Below are positions 7,823-17,441 of a DNA stretch of 64,000 nt, piece after piece (position 1 is the stretch's first letter; each line of letters opens with the position of its first letter). The stretch is from Avibacterium volantium_A (GTDB lineage: Bacteria; Pseudomonadota; Gammaproteobacteria; Enterobacterales; Pasteurellaceae): assembly GCF_049366555.1 (NCBI RefSeq), contig NZ_JBMMGT010000012.1, positions 9,280-73,279 on the forward strand, in the 5' to 3' direction. The notes below the pieces were generated by a model. The model saw only the letters and a program-made list of their open reading frames with translations, ran no database searches and was not told the origin of the DNA. The position numbers and the translations under genes were made by a program.

Positions 7823-9136
7823 ATGGATCTTGCTTATTTAGCCCAAATCCCCGCCGAAGAATTTGTGCAACGCCGTGAAAAATTGTTGGCGCAAATGGCG
7901 GAGAATTCCTTGGCGATTATTTTCTCGGCGCAAGAACAAGTGCGCAACAAAGACACGCACTATCCTTTCCGTCAAGACAGCTATTTTTGGTATTTAACGG
8001 GCTTTAATGAGCCTGATGCGATCTTAGTATTAGCCAAAAGCACGCAACAATCTCGCACAATATTGTTTTTACGCCCTTCTGATCCGCTAATGGAAACTTG
8101 GAACGGTCGCCGTCTGGGCGTGGAAAAAGCAGCCGCTAAATTAAACTTAGACGAAGCTTATTCTATTGAAGATTTTGTGCCACAATGGCAAAAAATCAGC
8201 CAAAATTTCACCGCACTTTACCATAACCCTGAGCCGCAGCCTTGGGGCAATAAATTGTTGGAGAAAAGTGCGGTGCAATTTTCGCAAGTTTTTGATTGGG
8301 CTGCAATTTTAGATGAAATGCGTTTAATCAAATCCACTAATGAAATTGCGCTTTTACAACAAGCAGGACAAATCACCGCATTGGGGCATTTACGCGCAAT
8401 GAAACAAACCCGCCCGAACCGCTTAGAATTTGAAATTGAAGGGGAATTGCTACACGAATTTAATCGCTTTGGCGCACGTTTTCCGTCCTTTAATTGCATT
8501 GTAGCAGGCGGCGAAAACGCCTGCATTCTGCATTACAACGAAAACGATCAGCCTTTGAAAGACGGCGAATTGGTACTGGTGGACGCAGGCTGTGAATTTG
8601 CTTACTACGCTGGCGATATTACCCGTACTTATCCCGTTAATGGCAAATTCAGCCAAGCCCAACGTGAGATTTATGAAATCGTGCTAAATGCACAAAAACA
8701 CGCCATAAAATCCTTGGTGGCTGGTAATAATATTCAGCAAGTGAATCAAGAAGTGATCCGCATTAAAGTGGAAGGTTTGGTGCGCTTAGGCATTTTGCAA
8801 GGGGAAGTGGATCAGTTGATCACCGATGAAGCCTACAAAGCCTTTTATATGCACGGATTAGGCCATTGGCTTGGCATTGATGTTCACGATGTAGGGCTTT
8901 ATAGTCTTGAAAAAGACAGCAAATTACGCGATCGTCCATTAGAAGTGGGAATGGTGCTGACGGTTGAACCAGGCTTGTATATTCCAAGCAATGCCGATGT
9001 GCCAGCGCAATATAAGGGCATTGGCGTGCGTATTGAAGATGATATTGTGATCACTGAATATGGCAACAAAGTGCTAACTAGCGCCGTGCCAAAAGAAATT
9101 GATGAAATCGAACAAGTGATGGCTCATAACGCGTAA
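7823..9136 (+). CDS. pepP: Xaa-Pro aminopeptidase
   Basis: The protein has 437 aa. PepP removes an N-terminal residue next to proline using two Mn(II) ions in the cytoplasm. The N-terminal creatinase-like domain includes RQDSYFWYLTGFNEPDA. The pita-bread catalytic domain has its metal ligands in order: Asp in LVDAGCEF, Asp in AGDITRTYP, His in HGLGHWLGIDVHD, Glu in TVEPGLYIP and Glu in GIGVRIEDD. Two uptake sequences lie within the gene, at 8210-8218 and 8266-8274. It is the second gene of the ygfB-pepP-ubiH-ubiI operon. Confidence 0.95.
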   Translation: MDLAYLAQIPAEEFVQRREKLLAQMAENSLAIIFSAQEQVRNKDTHYPFRQDSYFWYLTGFNEPDAILVLAKSTQQSRTILFLRPSDPLMETWNGRRLGVEKAAAKLNLDEAYSIEDFVPQWQKISQNFTALYHNPEPQPWGNKLLEKSAVQFSQVFDWAAILDEMRLIKSTNEIALLQQAGQITALGHLRAMKQTRPNRLEFEIEGELLHEFNRFGARFPSFNCIVAGGENACILHYNENDQPLKDGELVLVDAGCEFAYYAGDITRTYPVNGKFSQAQREIYEIVLNAQKHAIKSLVAGNNIQQVNQEVIRIKVEGLVRLGILQGEVDQLITDEAYKAFYMHGLGHWLGIDVHDVGLYSLEKDSKLRDRPLEVGMVLTVEPGLYIPSNADVPAQYKGIGVRIEDDIVITEYGNKVLTSAVPKEIDEIEQVMAHNA

Positions 9137-9162
9137 TGACAATGAAGTAAAACGGGGCAAAC

Positions 9163-10371
9163 ATGGAACAAATTGAGCATTATGATGTGATTATCCTGGG
9201 CGGCGCAATGGCAGGTTGCACCCTTGCTTTAGCGTTAAGCGCACAAACCCAAGGTAAAATGCGCATTGCGGTATTAGAAAAGCAAGCGCCACAACAACAT
9301 CAGCAAAGCGGTTTTGATGCCCGTTGCATTGCCCTTTCAGCGGGTTCTTGCCAACAGCTTGCACAGCTCAATTTACCCAACCAACAATCATTATGGCAAC
9401 AAATTTCGCCCCTAGCCTGCCCCATCGAGCATATTCACGTTTCTGATAAAGGTCATAGTGGTTTAGTCGAATTTCACGCTGATGAATTTCAGCTAAAACA
9501 ACTGGGCGCGGTGGTCGCCTTACAGCCTGTGGGAGAAATCTTGCTGACTGCAATCAAGCAATACGCCAACATTGATTATTTTTCCCCAGTGAAGATTGAG
9601 CAGATCCAATTTGATCAAGTGCGGGTTAAAATTTCGCTAAAAAATCACCGCACTTTATCTTGTCAGCTGATTATCGGCGCAGACGGCACGCAATCTTTTG
9701 TGGCGAAGTCTGCCAACATTGCGATCAACAAACTGCGCGATTATCAGCAAACCGCCATTATTACCAATATTCAAACACAACAGTCACATCAGCAACGCGC
9801 CTTTGAGCGTTTCACTGCGCAAGGCCCACTGGCGCTTCTGCCAATGCAAGAGAATTTAATGTCATTGGTATGGTGCGTGAAATCGCCCGATGAGCTAATG
9901 GAATTGTCCGATGAAGAATTTCTCGCTCGTCTGCAACAGCAATTCGGCTGGCGGCTTGGCAAATTGCAACAATGTGGCAAGCGTTTTGCTTATCCTTTGG
10001 CGTTATATCAAGCCAGCCAACATATTCATCACCGAACTGCGTTAGTCGGCAATGCCGCACAAACCTTACACCCTATTGCAGGGCAAGGCTTTAATCTTGG
10101 TATGCGTGATGTGATTTGCTTGGCTAAATTGTTAAGTCAAGCCTTTAAACAAGGGCAAGATCTCGGCGCTTATTCTTTATTAAGCCAATATGAAAATGCA
10201 CGTCAAGGGGATCAAAAAACGCTCATTAACTTAACCAACGGCTTGGTTTCTCTCTTTGCCAATGAATTATTAGCGTTACAAATTGGGCGAAATCTGGGGC
10301 TAATGGCAATGGCGCAATCTCATTTACTCAAACAACAATTTATCAAACCAGCATTAGGGTGGTTAGAATAG
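9163..10371 (+). CDS. ubiH: 2-octaprenyl-6-methoxyphenol hydroxylase UbiH
   Basis: The protein has 402 aa. UbiH is an FAD monooxygenase of aerobic ubiquinone synthesis, part of the soluble Ubi complex. The N-terminal dinucleotide site VIILGGAMAGCTLALAL is at about 8-25. The DG motif GADGTQS is near 173, and the second FAD motif VGNAAQTLHPIAGQGFNLG is near 293-311; the NAA in place of GDA is typical of UbiH. Spacing from pepP is 26 bp. The stop TAG shares its last base with the GTG of ubiI. Confidence 0.94.
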   Translation: MEQIEHYDVIILGGAMAGCTLALALSAQTQGKMRIAVLEKQAPQQHQQSGFDARCIALSAGSCQQLAQLNLPNQQSLWQQISPLACPIEHIHVSDKGHSGLVEFHADEFQLKQLGAVVALQPVGEILLTAIKQYANIDYFSPVKIEQIQFDQVRVKISLKNHRTLSCQLIIGADGTQSFVAKSANIAINKLRDYQQTAIITNIQTQQSHQQRAFERFTAQGPLALLPMQENLMSLVWCVKSPDELMELSDEEFLARLQQQFGWRLGKLQQCGKRFAYPLALYQASQHIHHRTALVGNAAQTLHPIAGQGFNLGMRDVICLAKLLSQAFKQGQDLGAYSLLSQYENARQGDQKTLINLTNGLVSLFANELLALQIGRNLGLMAMAQSHLLKQQFIKPALGWLE

Positions 10372-11540
10372 TGAAAAATTTTGATCTGATTATTATCGGT
10401 GGTGGAATGGTCGGGCTTGCGCTGACCGCCAAATTAAAAAATACCGCAATGCGTATCGCCCTGCTCGAACCTAATCCGCCACATTTTTCTTTAGCGAATA
10501 TTGCTTATCGTGTCAGTGCGTTAAATCTTGCTAGCGAGCATTTATTGCAAGAACTCAACGCGTGGCAAACCATTCAAGCTGAACGTGCCACCGCCTACGA
10601 TAAAATGCTAGTGTGGGAAAAAGACAGTTTCGCCAAAATTGAATTTGACACCAAAGGCTTAGGCATTTCCCACCTTGGGCATATTGTGGAAAACCAGATT
10701 ATTCAGCATAGCCTATGGCAACAGGTCGCCACGCAAGAAAATGTGGAAATTTTCAATGCAACAGCGCAACACTTGGGCATTAACGAAAGCACCGCCATTC
10801 TCACCTTAACAGACGGGCAAATGTTAGCGGGGAAACTGGTTGTGGGTGCAGACGGCGCAAATTCGTGGCTACGTCAAAAAGCCAGCATTCCACTGATTTT
10901 CCGTGATTATGGGCAATATGCCTTAGTGTGCAATGTGAAAACCGCAGAACCACATCAACACTGCGCCAGACAAATTTTTGCTCCAGATAGCATTTTGGCG
11001 TTCTTGCCATTACATCAAGAAAATCTGTGTTCTATCGTGTGGTCGATTCCGCCAGAACAAGCCAAACAACTTAGCCAATGCCAAGCTGAACAATTCAACA
11101 AACAGCTTAGCATTGCTTTTGATAATCAGCTTGGATTATGTGAAGTGCAAAGCGAACGCCAAGCCATTCCGCTTACTGCGCGCTATGCACGCAACTTCGC
11201 CCAACCGCGTATCGTCCTAATTGGTGATGCCGCACACACCATTCACCCACTGGCAGGACAAGGGGTAAATCTCGGCTTGCAAGATGCCCTACTACTCGCG
11301 CAAGAAATCGAAAAGCATTTTGCTCTGGGCTTAGACATCGGTGAATACCGCAACCTGCGTTATTACGAACGCACGCGCAAAGCCGAAGCGGTAAAAATGC
11401 TCATTGCAATGCAAGGCTTAAAAGATCTCTTCGCTGGCAGCAACCCTCTGAAAAAACTTGCCCGCGGCATTGGTCTTAGCGCTACCAATCAATTCAGCTT
11501 GTTGAAAGAACAGCTTATTCGGCAGGGATTGGGGATTTGA
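10371..11540 (+). CDS. ubiI: 2-octaprenylphenol hydroxylase UbiI (VisC)
   Basis: The protein has 389 aa from GTG at 10371; a second in-frame GTG at 10359 would add four residues. UbiI hydroxylates C5 of the ubiquinone ring precursor under aerobic conditions. The FAD motifs are LIIIGGGMVGLAL, GADGANSWLR and IGDAAHTIHPLAGQGVNLG. SHLGHIVEN and LFAGSNPLKKL match E. coli UbiI rather than UbiF. It overlaps ubiH by one base (TAGTG), indicating coupled translation. An intrinsic terminator follows 5 bp after the stop and ends the operon. Confidence 0.92.
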   Translation: MKNFDLIIIGGGMVGLALTAKLKNTAMRIALLEPNPPHFSLANIAYRVSALNLASEHLLQELNAWQTIQAERATAYDKMLVWEKDSFAKIEFDTKGLGISHLGHIVENQIIQHSLWQQVATQENVEIFNATAQHLGINESTAILTLTDGQMLAGKLVVGADGANSWLRQKASIPLIFRDYGQYALVCNVKTAEPHQHCARQIFAPDSILAFLPLHQENLCSIVWSIPPEQAKQLSQCQAEQFNKQLSIAFDNQLGLCEVQSERQAIPLTARYARNFAQPRIVLIGDAAHTIHPLAGQGVNLGLQDALLLAQEIEKHFALGLDIGEYRNLRYYERTRKAEAVKMLIAMQGLKDLFAGSNPLKKLARGIGLSATNQFSLLKEQLIRQGLGI

Positions 11541-11544
11541 TTTC

Positions 11545-11574
11545 AAAAAAACGCCCATTTTCGGGCGTTTTTTG
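11545..11574 (+). terminator. Terminator of the ygfB-ubiI operon
   Basis: AAAAAACGCCC pairs with GGGCGTTTTTT around an ATTTTC loop, a strong intrinsic terminator directly after ubiI. Confidence 0.88.
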
Positions 11575-11777
11575 TGGCTGTTATATTAAGGTTTCAACTG
11601 CGCTGTTTTTTCTTTAGAGAATACATAAACCATTATGTTTAAATTTAGATACAGCAATGAATTACTAACATAATTCACTATGTTGTCTTAAACCAAAAGT
11701 GCGGTTGTTTTTTCATTATTTTTTATTTATAAAAAAGATACTACTTTTTAACCGCTCTTTTCTTTATCGTTAGTTTT

Positions 11778-11793
11778 ACGCAAACGTTTTCGT
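11778..11793 (+). promoter_or_regulatory. PurR operator upstream of purL
   Basis: ACGCAAACGTTTTCGT matches the PurR consensus ACGCAAACGTTTNCGT. It ends 17 bp before a TATAAT at 11811-11816, so it overlaps the expected -35 region of purL, where a bound repressor would block polymerase. Purine repression of purL is known in enterobacteria. Confidence 0.88.
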
Positions 11794-11810
11794 TTTGCGC
11801 GAAATTCTTT

Positions 11811-11816
11811 TATAAT
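11811..11816 (+). promoter_or_regulatory. -10 element of the purL promoter
   Basis: A perfect TATAAT 38 bp upstream of the purL start. The -35 is poor (TTTTCG at 11788-11793, 17-bp spacer) and lies within the PurR box. Confidence 0.6.
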
Positions 11817-11854
11817 AGGCGAGTTTTTTATTCATCTAACCAATGGTAAAGTCT

Positions 11855-14800
11855 ATGTTGCAGATTTTTCGTGGCTCACCAGCCCTTTCCCCATTCCGTT
11901 TAAATCAACTCGCTCAACGCTTTCAACAAGCACAACTTCCAGTGAAATCTTGTTATGCAGAATATTTGCATTTTGCAGAACTCAGCGAAGCACTGAATGC
12001 TCTTGAAGAGCAAGAATTAACCCAGTTATTGCATTATGGCCCAACCTTGGCACAACACGAACCGCAAGGGGAATGTTTTATTGTGATCCCACGCGTTGGC
12101 ACTATTTCTTCTTGGTCATCAAAAGCCACTGATATTGCACACAATTGCGGTTTAAATAAAGTGGAGCGTTTAGAGCGTGGGTTGGCGTTTTATTTTGAGT
12201 TAGAACGTGCATTAAATGAGCAAGAACAGGCTCAACTCATTAGCCATATTTATGACCGAATGATGGAAACAGTGATCCGCACGCCACAAGAAGCGGAAGT
12301 GCTATTCCAACAACAGCCGCCAAAAGCCTTTACTCGAGTGGATATTTTAAACGGCGGTCGCCAAGCCCTAGAAAAAGCCAATGTGGAATTGGGTTTAGCA
12401 TTGGCAGAAGATGAAATTGATTATTTAGTGGAAAATTTCACCGCACTTGGACGCAATCCAACAGATGTGGAACTTTATATGTTTGCCCAAGCCAATTCAG
12501 AGCATTGTCGCCACAAAATTTTTAATGCAGATTGGATCATTGACGGTGAAAAACAAGAAAAATCCCTGTTCAAAATGATCAAAAATACCTTTGAAAAAAC
12601 GCCTGACTATGTCCTTTCCGCCTATAAAGATAATGCAGCGGTAATGGAAGGCTCAAAAGTCGGGCGTTTTTTCCCTGATCAAGATGGACAATATCGCTAT
12701 CACCAAGAAGATGCTCACATTTTAATGAAAGTGGAAACCCACAACCACCCAACAGCGATTTCCCCTTTCCCAGGTGCGGCAACAGGATCGGGCGGTGAAA
12801 TCCGTGATGAAGGGGCAACAGGGCGAGGGGCAAAACCGAAAGCGGGCTTGGTGGGCTTTTCGGTGTCTAACCTTGTCATTCCTAATTTTGAACAACCTTG
12901 GGAAGCTCCATTATCAAAACCTAACCGCATTGCCTCCGCACTCGACATTATGCTTGAAGCCCCATTAGGCGGTGCAGCATTTAATAATGAATTTGGTCGC
13001 CCTGCGTTATTGGGCTATTTCCGCACTTATGAAGAAAAAGTGAACAGTTTCAATGGTGAAGAAGTGCGTGGCTATCACAAGCCTATTATGCTAGCAGGCG
13101 GAATTGGGAATATCCGTGCCGAACACGTGCAAAAAGGGGAAATCCCCGTGGGGGCGAAATTGATCGTGCTTGGCGGCCCTGCGATGAATATCGGTTTAGG
13201 TGGTGGGGCTGCTTCATCAATGGCATCAGGCAAATCGAAAGAAGATTTGGATTTTGCTTCCGTGCAACGTGATAATCCTGAAATGGAACGCCGCTGCCAA
13301 GAAGTGATCGATCGCTGTTGGCAAATGGGCGATGACAACCCGATTTTATTTATCCACGATGTAGGGGCTGGTGGGCTTTCTAATGCAATGCCTGAACTAG
13401 TACACGACGGCGGACGTGGCGGACGCTTTGAATTGCGTGATATTTTATGCGATGAAAAAGGAATGTCGCCGTTGGAAATTTGGTGTAACGAATCGCAAGA
13501 ACGCTATGTGCTAGCTGTTGCGCCAGATAAATTAGCCTTATTTGAGCAACTTTGTCAGCGTGAACGTGCGCCATTTGCCGTGATTGGTGAAGCCACAGAA
13601 CAAGAGCATCTTACCTTGCACGATGAGCATTTCCATAATGATCCCATTGATTTGCCGATGAATGTGTTGCTCGGCAAAACGCCAAAAATGACGCGCGATG
13701 TGGCGTCTAAACAAGTGCATAACCCACCGCTTGATCAATCAACTATTGAGCTAAAAGAAGCGCTACACCGCGTATTACGCTTGCCTGTGGTAGCAGAGAA
13801 AACTTTCCTAATTACCATTGGCGATCGCTCCGTAACGGGTATGGTAGCGCGCGATCAAATGGTTGGCCCGTGGCAAGTGCCAGTGGCTGACTGTGCAGTA
13901 ACCACCACCGCCTTAGATAGTTACCACGGTGAAGCGATGGCAATGGGCGAACGCGCTCCAGTGGCATTGTTAGATTTCGCTGCTTCTGCCCGATTAGCCG
14001 TGGCAGAAAGCCTAACCAACATTGCCGCAACGGATATTGGCGATATTAAACGCATTAAACTTTCTGCTAACTGGATGTCTGCCGCAGGGCATACGGGCGA
14101 AGATGCCGGGCTTTATGAAGCCGTGAAAGCCGTGGGGGAAGAACTTTGCCCACAATTAGGCTTGACCATTCCAGTGGGGAAAGACTCAATGTCTATGAAA
14201 ACCACTTGGCAGGAAAACGGTGAGCAAAAATCCGTTACCGCACCGCTTTCCTTAGTTATCAGTGCCTTTGCGCGCGTGGAAGATGTACGCAAAACCGTTA
14301 CGCCACAATTACGCACAGATAAAGGCAGCAGCCGTTTATTATTGATTGATTTAGGTGAGGGCAAAAATCGCTTGGGTGCAACGGCATTGGCGCAGGTTTA
14401 TAAACAATTAGGTGATAAACCCGCAGATGTAGTGAATGTGGAAAGCCTGAAAGGCTTCTTCAATGCAATGCAACAACTGGTGAATGAACAAAAATTGCTG
14501 GCTTACCACGATCGTTCAGACGGCGGCTTGATCATCACCCTTGCTGAAATGGCCTTTGCAGGGCATTGTGGTGTTTCTGTGGATATTAGTGCGTTGGGCG
14601 ATAATGATCTAGCTGTGCTGTTTAATGAAGAATTAGGTGCAGTGATTCAAGTGAAAGATAGTGATCTGGCCGCTGTTCGTCAGGCTTTCGAGCAAAATGG
14701 CGTACTGCATTTACTGAAAGAACTTGGCACGGTAACCACAGACAATCAAATTGAAATTACGCGCAGCACGAAAGTGTTACTGAAAGAAACGCGTTCTGAA

Positions 14801-15748
14801 CTGCGTGGTATTTGGGCGGAATTGACCCACAAAATGCAGGCATTGCGTGATAATCCAGAATGTGCCGATCAAGAATTTACTGCGAAGAAAAATCCAAATG
14901 ATAAAGGCTTCTCCGTGTCTTTAACTTATGATGTCAATGAAGACATTGCCGCCCCTTATATTGCTAAAGGTGTGCGTCCACGCATTGCCATTTTGCGTGA
15001 GCAAGGGGTGAACAGCCATTATGAAATGGCTGCCGCCTTTGACCGCGCAGGTTTTGATGCTATTGATGTGCATATGAGCGATTTGCAACAGCAACGTCAC
15101 CACTTAAAAGACTTCCAAGCCCTTGTTGCTTGTGGTGGTTTCTCTTATGGTGATGTGCTAGGTGCTGGCGGCGGCTGGGCAAAATCTATCCTATTTAACA
15201 CCGCACTTCGTGATCAATTTGCCACTTTCTTTGAGCGTGAAAACACCCTTGCCTTAGGGGTATGTAATGGTTGTCAAATGTTAGCGAATTTGGCTGAAAT
15301 TATCCCAGGAACAGAAGCCTGGCCACGTTTTGTGCGTAACCAATCAGAGCGTTTTGAAGCGCGTGCTGCAATGGTTCGCATCAATGATACAGCGTCTTTA
15401 TGGTTTAACGGAATGGCAGGATCTCATATGCCAATCGCGGTTTCGCACGGTGAAGGACGTGTTGAGTTCAAAAACAATCAACAACTTGCGATGTTGCGCG
15501 AGCAAAATCTGATTATCGCGCAATATATTGATAATGATCTCAAGCCAACAACCCAATACCCAGCCAATCCAAATGGCTCAGTGGACGGCATTACCGCACT
15601 CACTAACCGCAACGGACGTGTTGCCATTATGATGCCACACCCAGAGCGTGTTTACCGTGCAGTTTCTAACTCCTGGTATCCAGAAGACTGGACAGAAGAC
15701 GGCGCGTGGATGCGATTATTCAGAAATGCGAGGGTGGCGTTGAAATAA
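11855..15748 (+). CDS. purL: Phosphoribosylformylglycinamidine synthase PurL
   Basis: The protein has 1297 aa from ATG 11855; an ATG at 11843 would add four residues, but homologs begin just before QIFRGSPALS. The large-type PurL converts FGAR, glutamine and ATP to FGAM in purine synthesis. Its order is an N-terminal PurS-like domain, linker, two AIRS-type ATPase halves (HNHPTAISPFPGAATG; GGAASSMASG; VGKDSMSM), and a C-terminal class I glutaminase with nucleophile Cys in GVCNGCQML and a His/Glu pair in MMPHPERV. The ribosome-binding site is weak (GGTAA). Uptake sequences occur at 12440 and 15200. A PurR-type box controls the gene. Confidence 0.97.
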   Translation: MLQIFRGSPALSPFRLNQLAQRFQQAQLPVKSCYAEYLHFAELSEALNALEEQELTQLLHYGPTLAQHEPQGECFIVIPRVGTISSWSSKATDIAHNCGLNKVERLERGLAFYFELERALNEQEQAQLISHIYDRMMETVIRTPQEAEVLFQQQPPKAFTRVDILNGGRQALEKANVELGLALAEDEIDYLVENFTALGRNPTDVELYMFAQANSEHCRHKIFNADWIIDGEKQEKSLFKMIKNTFEKTPDYVLSAYKDNAAVMEGSKVGRFFPDQDGQYRYHQEDAHILMKVETHNHPTAISPFPGAATGSGGEIRDEGATGRGAKPKAGLVGFSVSNLVIPNFEQPWEAPLSKPNRIASALDIMLEAPLGGAAFNNEFGRPALLGYFRTYEEKVNSFNGEEVRGYHKPIMLAGGIGNIRAEHVQKGEIPVGAKLIVLGGPAMNIGLGGGAASSMASGKSKEDLDFASVQRDNPEMERRCQEVIDRCWQMGDDNPILFIHDVGAGGLSNAMPELVHDGGRGGRFELRDILCDEKGMSPLEIWCNESQERYVLAVAPDKLALFEQLCQRERAPFAVIGEATEQEHLTLHDEHFHNDPIDLPMNVLLGKTPKMTRDVASKQVHNPPLDQSTIELKEALHRVLRLPVVAEKTFLITIGDRSVTGMVARDQMVGPWQVPVADCAVTTTALDSYHGEAMAMGERAPVALLDFAASARLAVAESLTNIAATDIGDIKRIKLSANWMSAAGHTGEDAGLYEAVKAVGEELCPQLGLTIPVGKDSMSMKTTWQENGEQKSVTAPLSLVISAFARVEDVRKTVTPQLRTDKGSSRLLLIDLGEGKNRLGATALAQVYKQLGDKPADVVNVESLKGFFNAMQQLVNEQKLLAYHDRSDGGLIITLAEMAFAGHCGVSVDISALGDNDLAVLFNEELGAVIQVKDSDLAAVRQAFEQNGVLHLLKELGTVTTDNQIEITRSTKVLLKETRSELRGIWAELTHKMQALRDNPECADQEFTAKKNPNDKGFSVSLTYDVNEDIAAPYIAKGVRPRIAILREQGVNSHYEMAAAFDRAGFDAIDVHMSDLQQQRHHLKDFQALVACGGFSYGDVLGAGGGWAKSILFNTALRDQFATFFERENTLALGVCNGCQMLANLAEIIPGTEAWPRFVRNQSERFEARAAMVRINDTASLWFNGMAGSHMPIAVSHGEGRVEFKNNQQLAMLREQNLIIAQYIDNDLKPTTQYPANPNGSVDGITALTNRNGRVAIMMPHPERVYRAVSNSWYPEDWTEDGAWMRLFRNARVALK

Positions 15749-15765
15749 TAACGCTTAGAAAAGAG

Positions 15766-15797
15766 AAAGTGCGGTGATTTTTCACCGCATTTTTTCT
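15766..15797 (+). terminator. Terminator after purL
   Basis: AAAGTGCGGTGA pairs with TCACCGCATTTTTT. One arm is a perfect uptake sequence, the other a near copy. Confidence 0.8.
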
Positions 15798-15895
15798 GAT
15801 AGAGAAAAAGATCATTTCTAAAATGCCAATTGTTTGAGGTTTCGTGGGGATTTATAATTGGCTGAAATTTCCCCTAACATTTTGAGGTATAAATA

Positions 15896-16432
15896 ATGAA
15901 CATTGCACTGATTATCGGCAGTTTAAGCCAAAAATCCATTAACCGTAGCGTAGCCAATTATATCGTTTCACAATTTCCAGTAGACGTAAACGTAACCGAA
16001 GTACGCATTGATGATTTGCCTCTTTATACCCAAGATCGCGATCAAATGGACGTGCCAGAATATGATCGCGTGCGTGAGCAAATTAAAAACGCTGATGCGG
16101 TGCTAATTGTTAGCCCTGAGCATAACCGTGCAATGCCTGCCGCGACTAAAAATATCATTGATATTGCTTCTCGTCCTTATGGCCAAAATTTATGGCAGGG
16201 CAAGAAAGTGGCGATTGTTACGGCTTCACCAGGCGTTTATGGTGGAATTAATTCTGGTTTGCAAATTCGCCAAAGTTTGCAAAGCATTGGTGCGAATGTA
16301 CTAACCACCGCTGAAGTCTTTTTAAGCAAAGCTAATCAGGCATTGAATGAGCAAGGTGAAGTGGCTGATGAACGCACCGCAGGTTTCTTAAGTAAGTTTA
16401 CGCAAACTTTTATTCAATGGGCGAAAGCATAA
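15896..16432 (+). CDS. NADPH-dependent FMN reductase (flavodoxin-like quinone/azo reductase family)
   Basis: The protein has 178 aa. It is a small flavodoxin-fold oxidoreductase of the ChrR/YieF group. These cytoplasmic FMN enzymes use NAD(P)H to reduce quinones, and incidentally chromate or azo dyes. Visible marks are the phosphate-binding start ALIIGSLSQKSINRSVA (residues 3-19), the flavin loop SPEHNRAMPAATKNIID (about 77-93; the usual P-E-Y/H-N), and ASPGVYGGINSGLQ. The pirin gene starts 28 bp downstream with no terminator, so they probably form an operon. The exact substrate cannot be read from the sequence. Confidence 0.82.
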   Translation: MNIALIIGSLSQKSINRSVANYIVSQFPVDVNVTEVRIDDLPLYTQDRDQMDVPEYDRVREQIKNADAVLIVSPEHNRAMPAATKNIIDIASRPYGQNLWQGKKVAIVTASPGVYGGINSGLQIRQSLQSIGANVLTTAEVFLSKANQALNEQGEVADERTAGFLSKFTQTFIQWAKA

Positions 16433-16460
16433 ACAATGAACTAAGGCATAAGGAACGAAA

Positions 16461-17360
16461 ATGAGCGTAGATAAATTAAATGCGATTACTAAAGATGTAG
16501 GCGGAATTCCTGTCGCGCGTCTGCTACCACAAGCGGGTAAACGTACCATTGGCGCGTGGTGTTTTCTTGATCACGCAGGGCCATCAGAGTTTACTGATGA
16601 TAATGCAGGCTTACAAGTAGGCGCACACCCACATACTAATTTGCAAACTTTCACTTGGATGCTAGAGGGCGAAGTTTGGCACCAAGACAGCCTTGGTTAT
16701 CGTCAATTAATTAAGCCAAAACAAGTGAACTTAATGACCGCAGGCACAGGCACTCAGCGTGGCATTAGCCATACTGAACAAACCCCTGAGGGCGTGCATC
16801 AGCTTCACGCAGTACAACTTTGGATTGCGCTTCCAATGGATCAAGATATTGAGCCAAATTTTCAACATTATCCTGAATTGCCCGAATGGCAAGAAAATGG
16901 CGTGAATTACATTTTAACCACAGGTAGCTATCAAGGCAGAACTGCGCCAACTCAGCAATATAGCCCGTTAGTTGGTGTAGATATTCAATTTCAGCAAGCA
17001 CAAACTATTACCATAGAACAACAGCCAAACTTTGAATATGGCGTACTTGTGCTGAAAGGTGAAGTAGAAATTGAAGGACAAGTTTACCAACAAGATCAAC
17101 TGGTTAGCCTAACGGATTGCCAATCTCACGAATTCAAAATTAAAGGTGAAGCAGGCAGCCATATTATGCTGTTAGGCGGAGAACCATTACCACATAAAAC
17201 CTTAGTGTGGTGGAATTTCGTGGCAGACAGCCAAGAGGCATTACGTCAAGCTGTAGCAGATTGGAACAATGGGCATTCTCGCTTTGGGCATATTGATCTA
17301 GAAGGTACGCGATTACGCCGCTTAGTAGCCCCTGAAATTCCTACCCGATTAGCAGAATAA
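16461..17360 (+). CDS. Pirin family protein (bicupin)
   Basis: The protein has 299 aa. The N-terminal cupin carries the metal-site pattern of pirins: FLDHAGP, then VGAHPHTNLQTFTWMLEGE with His-x-His, then the His of the HQDSLGY segment. A C-terminal pirin domain follows (VLKGEVEIEG; GGEPL). Bacterial pirins such as YhhW have quercetinase activity; others bind metabolic enzymes. A link to the upstream flavin quinone reductase, for example protection against quinones or flavonoids, is inference from the shared transcript. The terminator lies 14 bp after the stop. Confidence 0.88.
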   Translation: MSVDKLNAITKDVGGIPVARLLPQAGKRTIGAWCFLDHAGPSEFTDDNAGLQVGAHPHTNLQTFTWMLEGEVWHQDSLGYRQLIKPKQVNLMTAGTGTQRGISHTEQTPEGVHQLHAVQLWIALPMDQDIEPNFQHYPELPEWQENGVNYILTTGSYQGRTAPTQQYSPLVGVDIQFQQAQTITIEQQPNFEYGVLVLKGEVEIEGQVYQQDQLVSLTDCQSHEFKIKGEAGSHIMLLGGEPLPHKTLVWWNFVADSQEALRQAVADWNNGHSRFGHIDLEGTRLRRLVAPEIPTRLAE

Positions 17361-17373
17361 TTCATTTTTCGTT

Positions 17374-17401
17374 TAAGCCCTTTTCAAAAGGGCTTTCTTT
17401 T
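17374..17401 (+). terminator. Terminator after the pirin gene
   Basis: AAGCCCTTTTC pairs with AAAAGGGCTT, followed by TCTTTT. It lies between the convergent pirin and dusA genes. Confidence 0.8.
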
Positions 17402-17441
17402 AGGAGAAAATTTGTAAAAAAACACCGCACTTTTTCTCTCC

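Larger units (their letters stand above)
11541..11854. other. Intergenic region ubiI-purL
   Basis: This gap of about 310 bp holds the ubiI terminator, one perfect uptake sequence at 11697-11705, a degenerate inverted partner (ACCGCTCTTTT) at about 11750-11760, and the purL control region with a PurR-type box and a TATAAT. I see no open frame or RNA gene in it. Confidence 0.7.
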
